A DNA stretch of 46,662 nucleotides from CAWUIH01 sp963922495 (GTDB taxonomy: Bacteria; Pseudomonadota; Gammaproteobacteria; Coxiellales; Coxiellaceae), in assembly GCA_963922495.1 (NCBI GenBank), contig CAWUIH010000006.1:1-46662 (forward strand), written 5' to 3'. Position numbers and translations under genes: made by a program. A model generated the notes under the pieces. The model was not told the origin of the DNA and did not search any database. It saw only the letters and a list, made by a program, of their open reading frames with translations. Positions 8,926 through 18,194 of the stretch are shown here, piece by piece. Numbering within the stretch: the first letter of the stretch is position 1; each line of letters starts with the position of its first letter.

Positions 8926-10062
8926 ATGTTAATCGGAGTCCCGAAAGAAATTAAAATTGAAGAATATCGAGTTGGTTTAACGCCTTATAGCGTCAGAGAA
9001 TTAGTAAATCACAATCACACCGTGTTGGTTCAAAGTGGAGCTGGATTAGCTATTAATTTTAGTGACAACGATTACTATAGTGCAGGTGCCAAGGTTGTTC
9101 CCACCATTGAGGACGTGTATGCAGAAGCCGATATGATTGTTAAGGTTAAAGAACCCCAGGATCAAGAATACCCTCTTATTAGAGGGGGGCAAATTCTCTT
9201 TACATATTTACACTTGGCTCCAGATATTAAATTAACGAATGCACTATTGGAGTCAGGTTGTATTGGAATTGCCTACGAAACGGTCACGGGACCGCAAGGT
9301 AGTTTGCCCTTACTGTCTCCAATGAGCCAAGTGGCTGGTCGTTTGGCAGTACAAGCAGGCGCTCATTGCCTTGAAAAGTCAAAGGGTGGTAGCGGTGTTT
9401 TGTTGGGTGGTGTTCCTGGTGTATGCCCGGGTAAGGTGACCGTTATCGGGGGTGGGGTTGTTGGTACTAATGCAGTGCGGATGGCAATGGGTAAAGAAGC
9501 CCAAGTCACGGTTCTCGATAAATCTTTGCATCGTTTACAAATGTTGGATCTACAATTTGGTGGTCGATTGACTACTGCATTTTCTACTGAAGGCAGTATT
9601 GAGCATTATGTTACGGAGGCTGATTTGGTCATCGGTGCCGTGTTACTTCCAGGGAAGGCTGCCCCCAAGCTACTCAGTAAAAACATTATGAAAAAAATGC
9701 AGTCAGGTTCTGTTGTAGTTGATGTTGCCATCGATCAAGGAGGTTGTTTTGAAACCAGCCGTCCCACCACCCATAAAGAGCCTACTTATGTTGTTGATGG
9801 TGTTGTGCATTATTGCGTAGCAAATATGCCGGGTGCAGTGCCGCGTACATCAACCATGGCACTCAATAACGCAACACTACCTTTTGTTGTCGCCTTGGCG
9901 GACAAAGGTTATCGTCAAGCGATGCTTGATGATCAAAACCTGCTTAGAGGCCTGAACGTTTATCGGGGACAATTAACCTATGAGGGTGTTGCACTTGATC
10001 AGGGAAAAACCTATGTTCCTGCTGCTGACGCGCTCAAAACCACTAATGATACAATCACTTGA
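8926..10062 (+). CDS. ald: Alanine dehydrogenase
   Basis: NAD-dependent enzyme interconverting L-alanine and pyruvate plus ammonia in the cytosol. The 378-residue protein begins MLIGVPKEIKIEEYRVGLTP. It carries the substrate-binding Arg15 and Lys75 (VKVKEPQ) and catalytic His96 (TYLHLAP) at the canonical positions. The dinucleotide-binding loop VTVIGGGVVGTNAVRMA lies near residue 172, and DVAIDQGG near residue 268. The ATG at 8926 has a GGAG ribosome-binding site 8-9 bases upstream. Its last 8 bases overlap the end of the convergent Kdo hydroxylase gene. It is intact although the etf genes directly upstream are dead. Confidence 0.95.
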   Translation: MLIGVPKEIKIEEYRVGLTPYSVRELVNHNHTVLVQSGAGLAINFSDNDYYSAGAKVVPTIEDVYAEADMIVKVKEPQDQEYPLIRGGQILFTYLHLAPDIKLTNALLESGCIGIAYETVTGPQGSLPLLSPMSQVAGRLAVQAGAHCLEKSKGGSGVLLGGVPGVCPGKVTVIGGGVVGTNAVRMAMGKEAQVTVLDKSLHRLQMLDLQFGGRLTTAFSTEGSIEHYVTEADLVIGAVLLPGKAAPKLLSKNIMKKMQSGSVVVDVAIDQGGCFETSRPTTHKEPTYVVDGVVHYCVANMPGAVPRTSTMALNNATLPFVVALADKGYRQAMLDDQNLLRGLNVYRGQLTYEGVALDQGKTYVPAADALKTTNDTIT

Positions 10063-10933
10063 CCAGTGTTGTATTTAAAAAGTTTTCGAGTTGTTTTAAA
10101 GGTGACAGTTTGGGATAACGTTGTTGGTCAGCATTGATATAAAAAGTTTGTTCTAATAAATGTTGTCCAGAAATTGCTGCGTGTGATACTAAATCGGTGA
10201 ATACCAGCCATGAAGAATGTGCTGGAAAATCAAATCGTTCACTAACGGCATTTTTTTGATAGTCATGATCGTTTTTCATATTATTGTGAATATTTAACAT
10301 AAAATGATCATAAAGTGATCTTTTTGTTTTGGTGACACCAAACCACTTTAATATCTCGTGCATACCGAATATTGGCTTTTTGATACTCGGTAAAAAACGT
10401 TGCATCACTTGATGATATGGTTCTCCAAGGTGCCACCTTCGCGCTATTGTGGGGTTAATATTACTGAACAGCCGCAAGATGCGTTTACCGTGGATTGGCA
10501 TCGAGGTAAATGCGTCAACGTGTAAGCGTGTATCGTCCTTACGGTATGAGGTTTTTCTGCCTGCAATTTCAGCGGGTCGGAAACTGGTTCGCCCTATCTG
10601 TAGATGAGCTGCATAGTGAGGAAAACATAGCTTAATAAATTGTGTGCTGCGTTTACAATAACTTTTCAGGAGTTGCTGTAGCGCTTGATCATATTGATAG
10701 CCATTCTTTACCCCCTTTAGCATTTCTGTGTTGGGATTGTAGCTAACGTTTTTGGTTCTTGGCTGGAGACAATCGGGATTGAGCAGTATGTGTTGCTTTT
10801 TATCGATGGTGAAACTAAGCTTTGGAAAAAATAATACTTTACCATTCTCTAGCTGCTCAAGTAGTTGCAGGTTAGTGTGTTGGTAGTTTGTTGGTTCCCA
10901 GTCATTAATATCGTGGATAATAATAGTAGACAT
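10055..10933 (-). CDS. kdoO: Kdo hydroxylase family Fe(II)/2-oxoglutarate dioxygenase
   Basis: Enzymes of this family hydroxylate the outer Kdo sugar of lipopolysaccharide inner core, using Fe(II), O2 and 2-oxoglutarate. The 292-residue protein has the HxD iron-binding motif at His138-Asp140 in RLHVDAFTSMP. A plausible distal His lies near residue 259 (DLVSHAAISGQH), and the family-typical ILRLFSNINP follows the HxD. The ATG at 10933 lacks a strong ribosome-binding site. Upstream there is a candidate promoter overlapped by a Fur-box-like palindrome, so iron control is suggested. The family assignment is from remembered motif patterns; substrate specificity is inferred. Confidence 0.75.
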   Translation of the reverse strand: MSTIIIHDINDWEPTNYQHTNLQLLEQLENGKVLFFPKLSFTIDKKQHILLNPDCLQPRTKNVSYNPNTEMLKGVKNGYQYDQALQQLLKSYCKRSTQFIKLCFPHYAAHLQIGRTSFRPAEIAGRKTSYRKDDTRLHVDAFTSMPIHGKRILRLFSNINPTIARRWHLGEPYHQVMQRFLPSIKKPIFGMHEILKWFGVTKTKRSLYDHFMLNIHNNMKNDHDYQKNAVSERFDFPAHSSWLVFTDLVSHAAISGQHLLEQTFYINADQQRYPKLSPLKQLENFLNTTLVK

Positions 10934-10966
10934 CTTTGTATGCGCTTAAACTAATCGATTTGCTGG

Positions 10967-10996
10967 AATGTACACTAGATATTGATAATCATCAAA
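10967..10996 (-). promoter_or_regulatory. Candidate Fur-controlled promoter of the Kdo hydroxylase gene
   Basis: On the minus strand, TTGATG (10995-10990), a 17-base spacer and TACATT (10972-10967) form a plausible sigma-70 promoter about 34 bases before the ATG. On the plus strand, 10978-10996 reads GATATTGATAATCATCAAA. This matches the 19-base Fur consensus (GATAATGATAATCATTATC) at 15 positions, including the full 10-base central core. It covers the -35 hexamer and most of the spacer, the usual position for Fur repression. Binding is inferred. Confidence 0.5.
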
Positions 10997-11020
10997 TCGG
11001 TTATTAGTACGCTTTGTATA

Positions 11021-11260
11021 CTACTTGATATCATTCTGATCAATAGTACGGCCAATTCGTGAAGGTTGCTGTTGGGGTTGCTTATGTTTCATCCACTTGT
11101 TGCGAATGCAAGCATAGCAAAAAGCAGCCAATCCAATGATCGCCGCAATAATGAGAATATATGATAAAAAGAAAATACCGACAATGAAAATAGCAGCAGC
11201 GACAAGCATACCCAAAATAGGCATGAGAGTTGCTTGCAGTTTTTTTAAGGTATCGCTCAT
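11021..11260 (-). CDS. Small two-helix membrane protein, unrecognised
   Basis: A 79-residue protein with a short N-terminal amphipathic stretch and a long hydrophobic region (about residues 13-48) that could form two membrane helices. A basic, Gln-rich cytoplasmic tail ends with RIGRTIDQNDIK. The ATG at 11260 is supported by an AGGAGT ribosome-binding site about 10 bases upstream and a TATAAT at 11302-11297. I do not recognise the family. It stands alone between the Kdo hydroxylase gene and a stretch of decayed DNA. Confidence 0.65.
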   Translation of the reverse strand: MSDTLKKLQATLMPILGMLVAAAIFIVGIFFLSYILIIAAIIGLAAFCYACIRNKWMKHKQPQQQPSRIGRTIDQNDIK

Positions 11261-11296
11261 CGTGAAGCGTACTCCTGAATGTTAGATTGACTACCT

Positions 11297-11302
11297 ATTA
11301 TA
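11297..11302 (-). promoter_or_regulatory. Candidate -10 element of the small membrane protein gene
   Basis: TATAAT on the minus strand, 37 bases upstream of the ATG at 11260. The -35 region is weak. Confidence 0.35.
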
Positions 11303-11658
11303 ACGGATTCGTGAGAATATAGCAGTAAATTTGAACACTTTATAGTTTGATATTCAAAATTATATTATACAATCAGATGCTTAGCAAATATCCATGCCTT
11401 TATTTCATCTACCAACATACCCAAACTTGTTATCTACCTAACGGACTCCCAACTTATGGCATATTGTATCCATTACAGTAGCTATTCATCGGCTGCCTAC
11501 TTACTTCACCATGGTGTTGTTACACTTTCAAATTAATTTATTTTAAGTCAGTTGTTTAGCTCAGTTGCCCATTTACCATCCCTGAGCTTGATACTAGGAT
11601 AATAGCGACTTGGCTTCGGAGCGTGTCTGATGCTATAAAAAATCCTCATGTTGCATCC
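11303..11658. other. Gene-free stretch
   Basis: Both strands have frequent stops and no credible ribosome-binding site. I see no RNA gene, repeat or recognisable gene remnant here. Confidence 0.5.
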
Positions 11659-12101
11659 TTAATTCACCTCGGTGCTAACATCTTGTATCATGGTAAAGTT
11701 GGAGCGACTTTTTCGGGCGCATTTGTGGTAACAGCAGCCTAGTGTTACGCATTTTTGTATATGAATAGCATGGCTTTTTAGCTGACAGCTTGCTGAAATT
11801 TTCAATCCTTGACTTGAAATAATATTGTATAATAGGTTGTTTAGCAAACATTTTAAATCGAGGTGGTGACAAACCAATAATTTCAATGTACTTACCAATG
11901 ATGATCCATTGGCCTTTAGAATCAGTATGCAATAAAATTTGTCGAATATTGATTATCGTGCCAAAAACTGTGATCCAATTGCTTTTTTTAGGTTGAATAT
12001 ATTTGATGGTTTCGATGCTTAGCAACATCCAAGTGAGAATTAATATACTAACTATCCCAAACAGTTTTTTTGAGTTTATTTATATCGCGCTTAAAAAACA
12101 T
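11659..12101 (-). pseudogene. Probable decayed small membrane-protein gene
   Basis: The minus strand from ATG 12101 reads MFFKRDINKLKK and then appears to shift frame in an A-run (about 12066). It continues LFGIVSILILTWMLLSIETI (a membrane helix) and SNWITVFGTIINIRQ, with DSKGQWIIIGKYIEI and QPIIQYYFKSRIENFS further on. A second shift near 11750 would be needed to reach a C-terminal stretch with KCARKSRSNFTM. A membrane helix followed by W..v.GtI and a PIIxYxF block is reminiscent of the DUF3592 layout, but the match is weak. It could instead be a short unrelated gene of 117 codons with an unconventional start. Confidence 0.3.
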
Positions 12102-12205
12102 GATTGCAGTTGATCTACAATAAATCCAATAGTTCAAGCCATTTGGATTCATATAGGCGCTGTGGTAGAGTGTAATTGCATTTTTGATATGCCAAGAGAT
12201 GTTTT

Positions 12206-12610
12206 ATGATTAGAACAATAAGTTGTGTTGTTGCTGGGATAGTCGCTATTATTATAGTTTGGGCAACAGCATCAGCACCTAAGATAGCACCTAAAGGTAT
12301 TTTTTTACCAGTGAGTGACATCCCTCAAAAAGAAATTGCAGTGGGTAGTCGTGTTCAGTTTTATGGATTAGGTGCTGCTCCTGCAGCTAGGCAAGTGCTT
12401 GGGTATGTGAATGCAGAATACCATTCAACAGTACCAACAATTTCAGGTAGTCAAACAATACAAAAATTCGTTGCAGCGCTGGCAGCGAAAAATGGTGCAA
12501 ATGGTATCATCAGTACCGAATTTTATGCAGGCCCACCACAAAACCCTAAACCACTTTCAGTTTATGTGTTTCGAGGCCATGCAATATATGCGGTTCCTAA
12601 TGTAGGGTGA
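12206..12610 (+). CDS. Small exported or membrane-anchored protein, unrecognised
   Basis: A 134-residue protein with an N-terminal hydrophobic segment (about residues 4-24, possible signal peptide or anchor). A periplasmic domain follows, rich in Ala, Gly and Pro: VGSRVQFYGLGAAPAARQVL, KFVAALAAKNGANGIISTEF and YVFRGHAIYAVP. There is no lipobox cysteine. The ATG at 12206 follows an AAGAGA ribosome-binding site. lepB begins 8 bases after its stop, so the two are probably co-transcribed. The KNGANGI block is reminiscent of small envelope proteins that handle metal or stress signals, but I assign no function. Confidence 0.7.
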   Translation: MIRTISCVVAGIVAIIIVWATASAPKIAPKGIFLPVSDIPQKEIAVGSRVQFYGLGAAPAARQVLGYVNAEYHSTVPTISGSQTIQKFVAALAAKNGANGIISTEFYAGPPQNPKPLSVYVFRGHAIYAVPNVG

Positions 12611-12618
12611 GTTAGAAA

Positions 12619-13425
12619 ATGATATTTGATTTCCTCAATATACTAACCTTGCTGTTGTTTTTTACTGGTGTAGTTAGCTTAGTAGACATTGTTTGGCGCC
12701 GTGTGAAAAATTTAAAGTTACCCCAGGTAAATGGTAAAATAAAACATCCAATTATCATTGAGTATTGCCGTTCATTTTTTCCGATTATACTGATTGTGTT
12801 GATTATTCGATCCTTTTTATATCAGCCGTATTATGTCCCTAGTGGTTCATTAGAGCCAACCGTGTTGCCTGGAGATTTTTTGTTAGTTAATCAATTTGAT
12901 TATGGAGTACGGCTCCCAGTTTGGTACACTAAAATCATTAATATCGGTGAACCAAAAACAGGTCAAATTATGCTATTTAGGTGGCCGGTTAATCCTGCGA
13001 TTACTTTTGTGAAGCGTGTTGTTGGTGTTCCGGGTGACCGAATTAGTTTTATTAATAATGTATTTTATATCAATGGCGTTCAGCAAAAGCAGACTTTTGT
13101 AAAAAATACTTACGACATTGAGGAAAATAATTCACTGTTACCTGCAAAAGAATATATTGAAGATTTGGGAGGAGTAAAGCATTACATTTTACGGATGCCT
13201 GATCGCCCAGCGCAAAATTTTAGGAACTTAGTTGTACCTAAAGATATGTATTTTATGGTAGGTGATAATCGTGAAAACAGTGACGATAGTCGATTTTGGG
13301 GATTTGTGCCACAGAAAGACATTATTGGGCGTGCACAAATGATTATCATGAGCTGGAATAAAGGTCATCTTGGATTTCGTACACACCGATTCGGCGCTTC
13401 ACTACAGATTAATAGTAAAAAATAG
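12619..13425 (+). CDS. lepB: Signal peptidase I
   Basis: Inner-membrane serine protease that removes signal peptides from exported preproteins by a Ser-Lys dyad. The 268-residue protein has two N-terminal membrane helices (about residues 5-25 and 51-68). The catalytic Ser77 lies in PSGSLEPTVLPGD, where the usual Met after Ser is Leu, and the general-base Lys132 in VKRVVGVPGD. The box-E motif GDNRENSDDSRFWGFVP lies near residue 214. The start at 12619 is preceded by AGGGTGAG. A short inverted repeat GAGTT/AACTC just after the stop (13431-13450) might act as a weak terminator. Confidence 0.95.
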   Translation: MIFDFLNILTLLLFFTGVVSLVDIVWRRVKNLKLPQVNGKIKHPIIIEYCRSFFPIILIVLIIRSFLYQPYYVPSGSLEPTVLPGDFLLVNQFDYGVRLPVWYTKIINIGEPKTGQIMLFRWPVNPAITFVKRVVGVPGDRISFINNVFYINGVQQKQTFVKNTYDIEENNSLLPAKEYIEDLGGVKHYILRMPDRPAQNFRNLVVPKDMYFMVGDNRENSDDSRFWGFVPQKDIIGRAQMIIMSWNKGHLGFRTHRFGASLQINSKK

Positions 13426-13441
13426 TTTTTGAGTTATATTT

Positions 13442-13947
13442 TTAAAACTCTGAGCAAGTAACCACTGATATTTTTTTGTATTCTATCATGGATTGACCAC
13501 TGTTCGGCAGGGTGCTTGTGAAATAGCCCAAAGTGTATCCAGTAGATGCTTGCAGTATTAAAAGAGATGCAGCGTCAATATTGATATCCTTTCTGATTTT
13601 CGCTTGTTGTTGCGGACTTCGATAACTTGCCACAATAACATGCGCGATAAATCACGAAATTGGTGATGAATTTTAAGTTGCGCCGTCACAAATCTTTTAA
13701 GGTAGACTTTTATCGTATCAATCTGATTTAAATTCGTTGATAATAAGCCATCGAGTTGTTTATCGTAGTTTTCTTTAACAGCTCTCCACAAACCAGTCTT
13801 GTTTGTAAAGTAATAGAGGATAACGCTATGATTGATTTTAGATTTTTCAGAAATTTGACTTATAGATTTGCCATTGAATCCTTATTTCACGAATAGCTTT
13901 GTCACTGTTTTTTCTCGGTTAAATATTTCAATGGGTTTGTACGGCAT
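13442..13947 (-). pseudogene. Broken TetR/AcrR-family transcriptional regulator
   Basis: Read on the minus strand from ATG 13947: MPYKPIEIFNREKTVTKLFVK, then TAA at 13884-13882 where a Glu codon is expected. It resumes as a classic TetR helix-turn-helix, GFNGKSISQISEKSKINHSV and ILYYFTNKTGLWRAVKENYD. The ligand-binding part continues to LLWQVIEV. A frameshift near 13615 then moves it into the frame reading SPQQQAKIRKDINIDAASLL and on to the stop at 13442. One nonsense and one frameshift make it non-functional. It lies divergently upstream of an intact drug-exporter gene and probably once repressed it. Confidence 0.88.
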
Positions 13948-14158
13948 TTACATTTTCTGATACAGCGAGTATCTTTGAGGCTACTATTAAATAACAGTAA
14001 TAAAATTAGGCCTTTCAAAGAGGTATCCATACCATTGAGTAAATGCCAAAACAATGCTTTAAGCTGGCGCTCTAAGGCTTAAAGTTGGTTTCAAACCATA
14101 GTCTGTTGTAAGATGATGATATTAAATTTAATTCAATTCGATGGCATAAGGACATGTC

Positions 14159-15388
14159 ATGCTTTATAAGTTGCACAAAAAATTGCTGGTGCAAAATCAA
14201 AAGCGCTACGCATTTGGTATGATGACCATTTTGGTGATGATTATCGTAGGGTCTTTTATTGCCCTTGATCTTTATATTCCCTCATTACCCAGTATTACTC
14301 ACTACTTTGCAACAACGACCGGCAATGTCAAGCTAACAATTACTATTTATCTACTGAGTTTTTTATTATTACAGTTGGTCTATGGTCCGTTATCGGATGC
14401 GTTTGGACGACGAAAAATGATTTTAACGGGGTTATCTGTATATGCGTTGGGTAGTATATTTTGTGTATTTGCGCCAACAATACATTGGTTAATTTGGGGA
14501 AGGTTTTTACAAGGTGCTGGTGTGGCTGCAGGTGCAAGTTTGGTGCGTGTGATATTACGCGATATATACGAAGGCAAAAAACTAGCACAAACTATTTCTG
14601 TTGTCAGTTCCGTTATTGCGGTAACTCCAGCTATTGCACCGACGATTGGTGGCTACGTTGAATATTATCTTGGCTGGCGCTGGTCATTTATCATTATGCT
14701 AATTTATGTATCGACCATGTTGGTGATGATGTTCTTTGTATTACCTGAAAGTAATAAAAACCAGCAACGTCATGCACTGCATCCAAAAACGATTTTCTAT
14801 AGTTATAAAAAACTATTTCTCCAGCGTTATTTCATGGGGTATGTTATTTGTTCTGGTATGGGATTAGCTGGCATGATTATGTATTATAGCTTAACGCCTT
14901 TTTTATTCCAAGGGGTATATCATATTCAGCCGGTTGTTTATGGCTGGTTAGCATTTATTGTTGCTATTACGATTTTCTTTGGCAAAGTCATTAATATCTA
15001 TTTGTTGAGAAAAATGGTACTAAGTAGCATTGTGGCATGTTCAACCGTAGTCATGTTTATTTCAGCATTATCCATGTTAATCATTGGCCTAATTGGAATT
15101 TCTAATATTACGGTTGTGTTAATACCGATGATGTTTTTTACTACTGGTATCAGCATTAATACATCCAATACCTTTGCTCTTGCTTTCCAAAAAAAAATTA
15201 CTGGTGTTGGTTATATGGGGGCTTTCTTTGGTTTTATGCAAACGGTTGGGATGTTTGTGAGTGGTTTGGTGGCGGTGCATATTTCTGAAGCCAATCAAAT
15301 ACCATTGGCCATCACTTTAGTACTATTTTCCAGCATTGCGTGGATAGGACAATTTTTAGCGCGTAAAGAAGTAGGGGAAACCGGATAG
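14159..15388 (+). CDS. MFS drug exporter, Bcr/CflA family
   Basis: A 409-residue protein with about 12 predicted membrane helices. The major-facilitator motif A appears as GPLSDAFGRRKMIL near residue 77, and DLYIPSLPSI near residue 37 is typical of the Bcr/CflA multidrug-efflux subfamily. GRFLQGAGVAAGASLVRVIL (about residue 113) corresponds to the conserved helix-4 arginine region. Members export drugs such as bicyclomycin or small metabolites; the substrate here is unknown. The ATG at 14159 follows AAGGAC at -12. The divergent TetR gene is a pseudogene, so the exporter may now be constitutive (inference). Confidence 0.9.
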   Translation: MLYKLHKKLLVQNQKRYAFGMMTILVMIIVGSFIALDLYIPSLPSITHYFATTTGNVKLTITIYLLSFLLLQLVYGPLSDAFGRRKMILTGLSVYALGSIFCVFAPTIHWLIWGRFLQGAGVAAGASLVRVILRDIYEGKKLAQTISVVSSVIAVTPAIAPTIGGYVEYYLGWRWSFIIMLIYVSTMLVMMFFVLPESNKNQQRHALHPKTIFYSYKKLFLQRYFMGYVICSGMGLAGMIMYYSLTPFLFQGVYHIQPVVYGWLAFIVAITIFFGKVINIYLLRKMVLSSIVACSTVVMFISALSMLIIGLIGISNITVVLIPMMFFTTGISINTSNTFALAFQKKITGVGYMGAFFGFMQTVGMFVSGLVAVHISEANQIPLAITLVLFSSIAWIGQFLARKEVGETG

Positions 15389-15428
15389 AAATCTAAGTCA
15401 AAAATTTTTATTCGGTGAATCTAACTTT

Positions 15429-16823
15429 TTATAGTCCAACCATTTTTTTGGGATCAATAGCTTGATCAAACTCTTTTTCAGTTAAATAACCTAATTTCAA
15501 AGCAGCTTGCTTGAGTGTGGTATCTTCTTTATAAGCGGTTTTTGCAATTGTTGAGGCTTTGTCATAACCGATAATAGGGTTTAGCGCAGTAACCAGCATT
15601 AACGAATTTTGTAGGTTATAGTCTATTTTCTCTTTATTCGGTTCAATGCTAATTGCGCAATGGTCATTAAAAGATTTGCAAGTATCTGCAATGAGATAAA
15701 TTGATTGAATTAAATTATAAATCATCACTGGTTTAAATACATTTAGCTCAAAGTTTCCTTGCGAACCTGCTATACCAATTGTAGCATCATTTCCCATCAC
15801 TTGTACTGCAACCATAGTCATGGCTTCGGATTGAGTGGGGTTCACCTTTCCTGGCATGATAGAGGAGCCGGGTTCGTTTGCTGGAATAATAATTTCTCCA
15901 ATACCACAACGTGGACCTGATGCAAGCCAGCGTATGTCGTTAGCAATCTTCATAAGCGAGCAAGCCAGTGTTTTTAGTGCGCCACTGATCAACACAATTT
16001 CATCATGCGCAGCCAGCGCTGCAAATTTGTTGGTTGCAGAATGAAACGGCAAATCAGTGATGTTAGCGATATGTTGCGAGACTTTATCAGCAAATTCAGG
16101 ATGTGTATTTAAGCCGGTTCCGACAGCAGTACCGCCAATCGCCAAGCGATATAAGTTCGGCAGTAGATTGTCTATAGCATTTAGATTGTGGTCCAGTTGC
16201 GAAACGTAGCCAGAAAATTCTTGGCCCAACGTTAACGGTACGGCATCTTGTAAATGTGTGCGTCCAATCTTAATAACGGGTTTAAATTGTTGTGCTTTTT
16301 GAGACAAAGTATCTCGTAATAATTTCACATTTGGGAGTAATTTTTCATGAATCATCTCAGCGCAAGCAATATGCATTGCGGTTGGAAAAGTATCGTTGGA
16401 TGATTGAGACAGGTTGACATCGTCGTTGGGGTGAATCGGTGTTTTACTACCCATCACGCCGCCTGAAATTTCGATGGCGCGATTACTGATGACTTCATTG
16501 ACGTTCATATTTGTTTGTGTGCCACTGCCGGTTTGCCAGATTTTAAGTGGAAACTCGTGGGGATGTTCGCCGGCAATGATTTCATTAGCAGCTTGTACAA
16601 TCAGTTGTGTTTTTTCTTCCGAAAGTTTGCCGAGTTCTTTGTTAGTGAGAGCGGCTGATTTTTTTAAGATCCCAAATGCACGAATTAGTTCAGGTGGCAT
16701 TGTTTCATTTCCAATAGCAAAATTAATTAGCGAACGTGCGGTCTGTGCACCATAATAATGTTGAGACGGGACGGCAATTTCACCAATGCTGTCAGTTTCA
16801 ATGCGCGTTCTTGTTTCTTTCAT
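15429..16823 (-). CDS. fumC: Class II fumarate hydratase
   Basis: Iron-independent fumarase that interconverts fumarate and (S)-malate in the TCA cycle. The 464-residue protein begins METRTRIETDSIGEIAVP-like (MKETRTRIETDS). It has the superfamily signature GSSIMPGKVNPTQ near residue 318 with its mobile catalytic Ser loop, the substrate-binding GSGTQTNMNVNEV near residue 97, and TGLNTHPEFA near residue 236. The ATG at 16823 has an AAGGTAAG ribosome-binding site. It points towards the MFS gene and ends 41 bases from it, with an AT-rich region between. Confidence 0.97.
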   Translation of the reverse strand: MKETRTRIETDSIGEIAVPSQHYYGAQTARSLINFAIGNETMPPELIRAFGILKKSAALTNKELGKLSEEKTQLIVQAANEIIAGEHPHEFPLKIWQTGSGTQTNMNVNEVISNRAIEISGGVMGSKTPIHPNDDVNLSQSSNDTFPTAMHIACAEMIHEKLLPNVKLLRDTLSQKAQQFKPVIKIGRTHLQDAVPLTLGQEFSGYVSQLDHNLNAIDNLLPNLYRLAIGGTAVGTGLNTHPEFADKVSQHIANITDLPFHSATNKFAALAAHDEIVLISGALKTLACSLMKIANDIRWLASGPRCGIGEIIIPANEPGSSIMPGKVNPTQSEAMTMVAVQVMGNDATIGIAGSQGNFELNVFKPVMIYNLIQSIYLIADTCKSFNDHCAISIEPNKEKIDYNLQNSLMLVTALNPIIGYDKASTIAKTAYKEDTTLKQAALKLGYLTEKEFDQAIDPKKMVGL

Positions 16824-16990
16824 AATCTTACCTTCTAAAGTTTTTTAAATAGGATATTGATCCCATTGCGGGGTTATTTTTTTAATATCATTAATAAAAT
16901 TTCCATAATCTATTAATCAGCCAATTGTAGTGATCGTAGTGGGGTGAGCACTAACAAAAATCCAATGGTAATGTTTTTGTCATCATTATT

Positions 16991-18139
16991 TTATTTCTCA
17001 ATCAGAAATGTTTGATCTATGTTATTTAACTCTACTTTTTCTATTTTATTAAAACGACCTGTAATTTTTTTGGAGGACGTTTGTACCTGATCAACGTCTT
17101 CGTGCACTTGTCTAATATGTTTTGATAAACTATCCATTCTTTTCTCAAAACGGGTAAAATCTTTGCTGAGTGCAATCAAATGTTCTTGAATAATATTTAC
17201 CTGTTTACGAGTCGCGGCGTCTTTTAATACTGCGCTTGCTGTTGTTAAGATAGCCATCATTGTCGTTGGTGATGCCAACCAAACTCGCATTTTATAAGCG
17301 TACTCAATAAGTTCTGGATGTTGAGCGTGTATATCAGCGAAAATTGCTTCTGCAGGTATAAACATTATTGCACCATCAGCGGTTTCTCCGGCGATAATAT
17401 ATTTTTCGGCGATATCGCGGATATGTTTTTTGATATCTTCTTTAAAATGGCGTTGTGCTTCTTTACGTTCAAGTGATGATATTCCATCATTATGTATTTT
17501 GCGATAACTTTCAAGAGGAAATTTTGCATCGACAGCAATATTTCCGGTTGGCTCAGGTAGAAATAAAATACAATCGCAGCGTTTGTTGTTGGGTAATGTA
17601 TATTGCATTGTGTAGTTTGCGGGAGGAAGCATATTGCGAATCAATGCGCTTAGTTGCACTTCTCCAAAGGCGCCACGGGAGCGTTTGTCGGATAAAACCC
17701 GCTGTAAGTTATCAACGTTCACCGACAGCTCGGATAGCTTTTTTTGGGCAGCATCGATCTGAGTTAACCGCTCGACTACACTGGTGAAAGTTGCCGTGGT
17801 TTTTTCAAAGCCTTCTCCAAGTCGACGATCAACATACCCACTGATTTCTTTAAGGCGATCTTCAGTGGTACGGGTGAGTTTATCAATATGCGAGCTTAAG
17901 TGTGTTGATTGCTGTGACAACACGGTGCGGAGTTGCTCATGGATACTATTAAGTCCTTGAGCAAGACTTTCCTGGATTGTCTTTAAGTTATTGATTTGGC
18001 TGTCTTTAAAGTCATTTTGTTGTTGTTGTAGTGCATGCTGTTGTTTTTTGATCATTTTTTGGATGAGATACCCTATCCAGCAAACCATGATACCCATCAT
18101 AATGATCAGTATTATAAATATGAGTTGATTGGTTTCCAT
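16991..18139 (-). CDS. rmuC: RmuC family DNA recombination protein
   Basis: RmuC proteins limit inversions and rearrangements at short inverted repeats in E. coli and carry a nuclease-like domain. The start is placed at ATG 18139 (METNQLIFIILII), with GAGGAC 4-9 bases upstream, giving 382 residues. The longer frame to 18238 would run across the divergent kdgK start. Visible are an N-terminal membrane anchor (residues 6-27), a Gln/Lys-rich coiled coil to about residue 160, and the RmuC core. The core includes RSRGAFGEVQLSALIRNMLP, RCDCILFLP, VDAKFPLESYR and ADGAIMFIPAEAIFADI. These match the family's predicted restriction-enzyme-like active site (D..D.KFPL). Confidence 0.93.
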   Translation of the reverse strand: METNQLIFIILIIMMGIMVCWIGYLIQKMIKKQQHALQQQQNDFKDSQINNLKTIQESLAQGLNSIHEQLRTVLSQQSTHLSSHIDKLTRTTEDRLKEISGYVDRRLGEGFEKTTATFTSVVERLTQIDAAQKKLSELSVNVDNLQRVLSDKRSRGAFGEVQLSALIRNMLPPANYTMQYTLPNNKRCDCILFLPEPTGNIAVDAKFPLESYRKIHNDGISSLERKEAQRHFKEDIKKHIRDIAEKYIIAGETADGAIMFIPAEAIFADIHAQHPELIEYAYKMRVWLASPTTMMAILTTASAVLKDAATRKQVNIIQEHLIALSKDFTRFEKRMDSLSKHIRQVHEDVDQVQTSSKKITGRFNKIEKVELNNIDQTFLIEK

Positions 18140-18194
18140 AATTGTCCTCAGAGGTGAAATTGGCGTATTATAACGCTTTTTACGGATTACGTTG

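Noticed and set aside
14343..14588. Overlapping open frames inside the MFS gene
   Set aside because: They are antisense or alternate-frame shadows of a clear membrane transporter.
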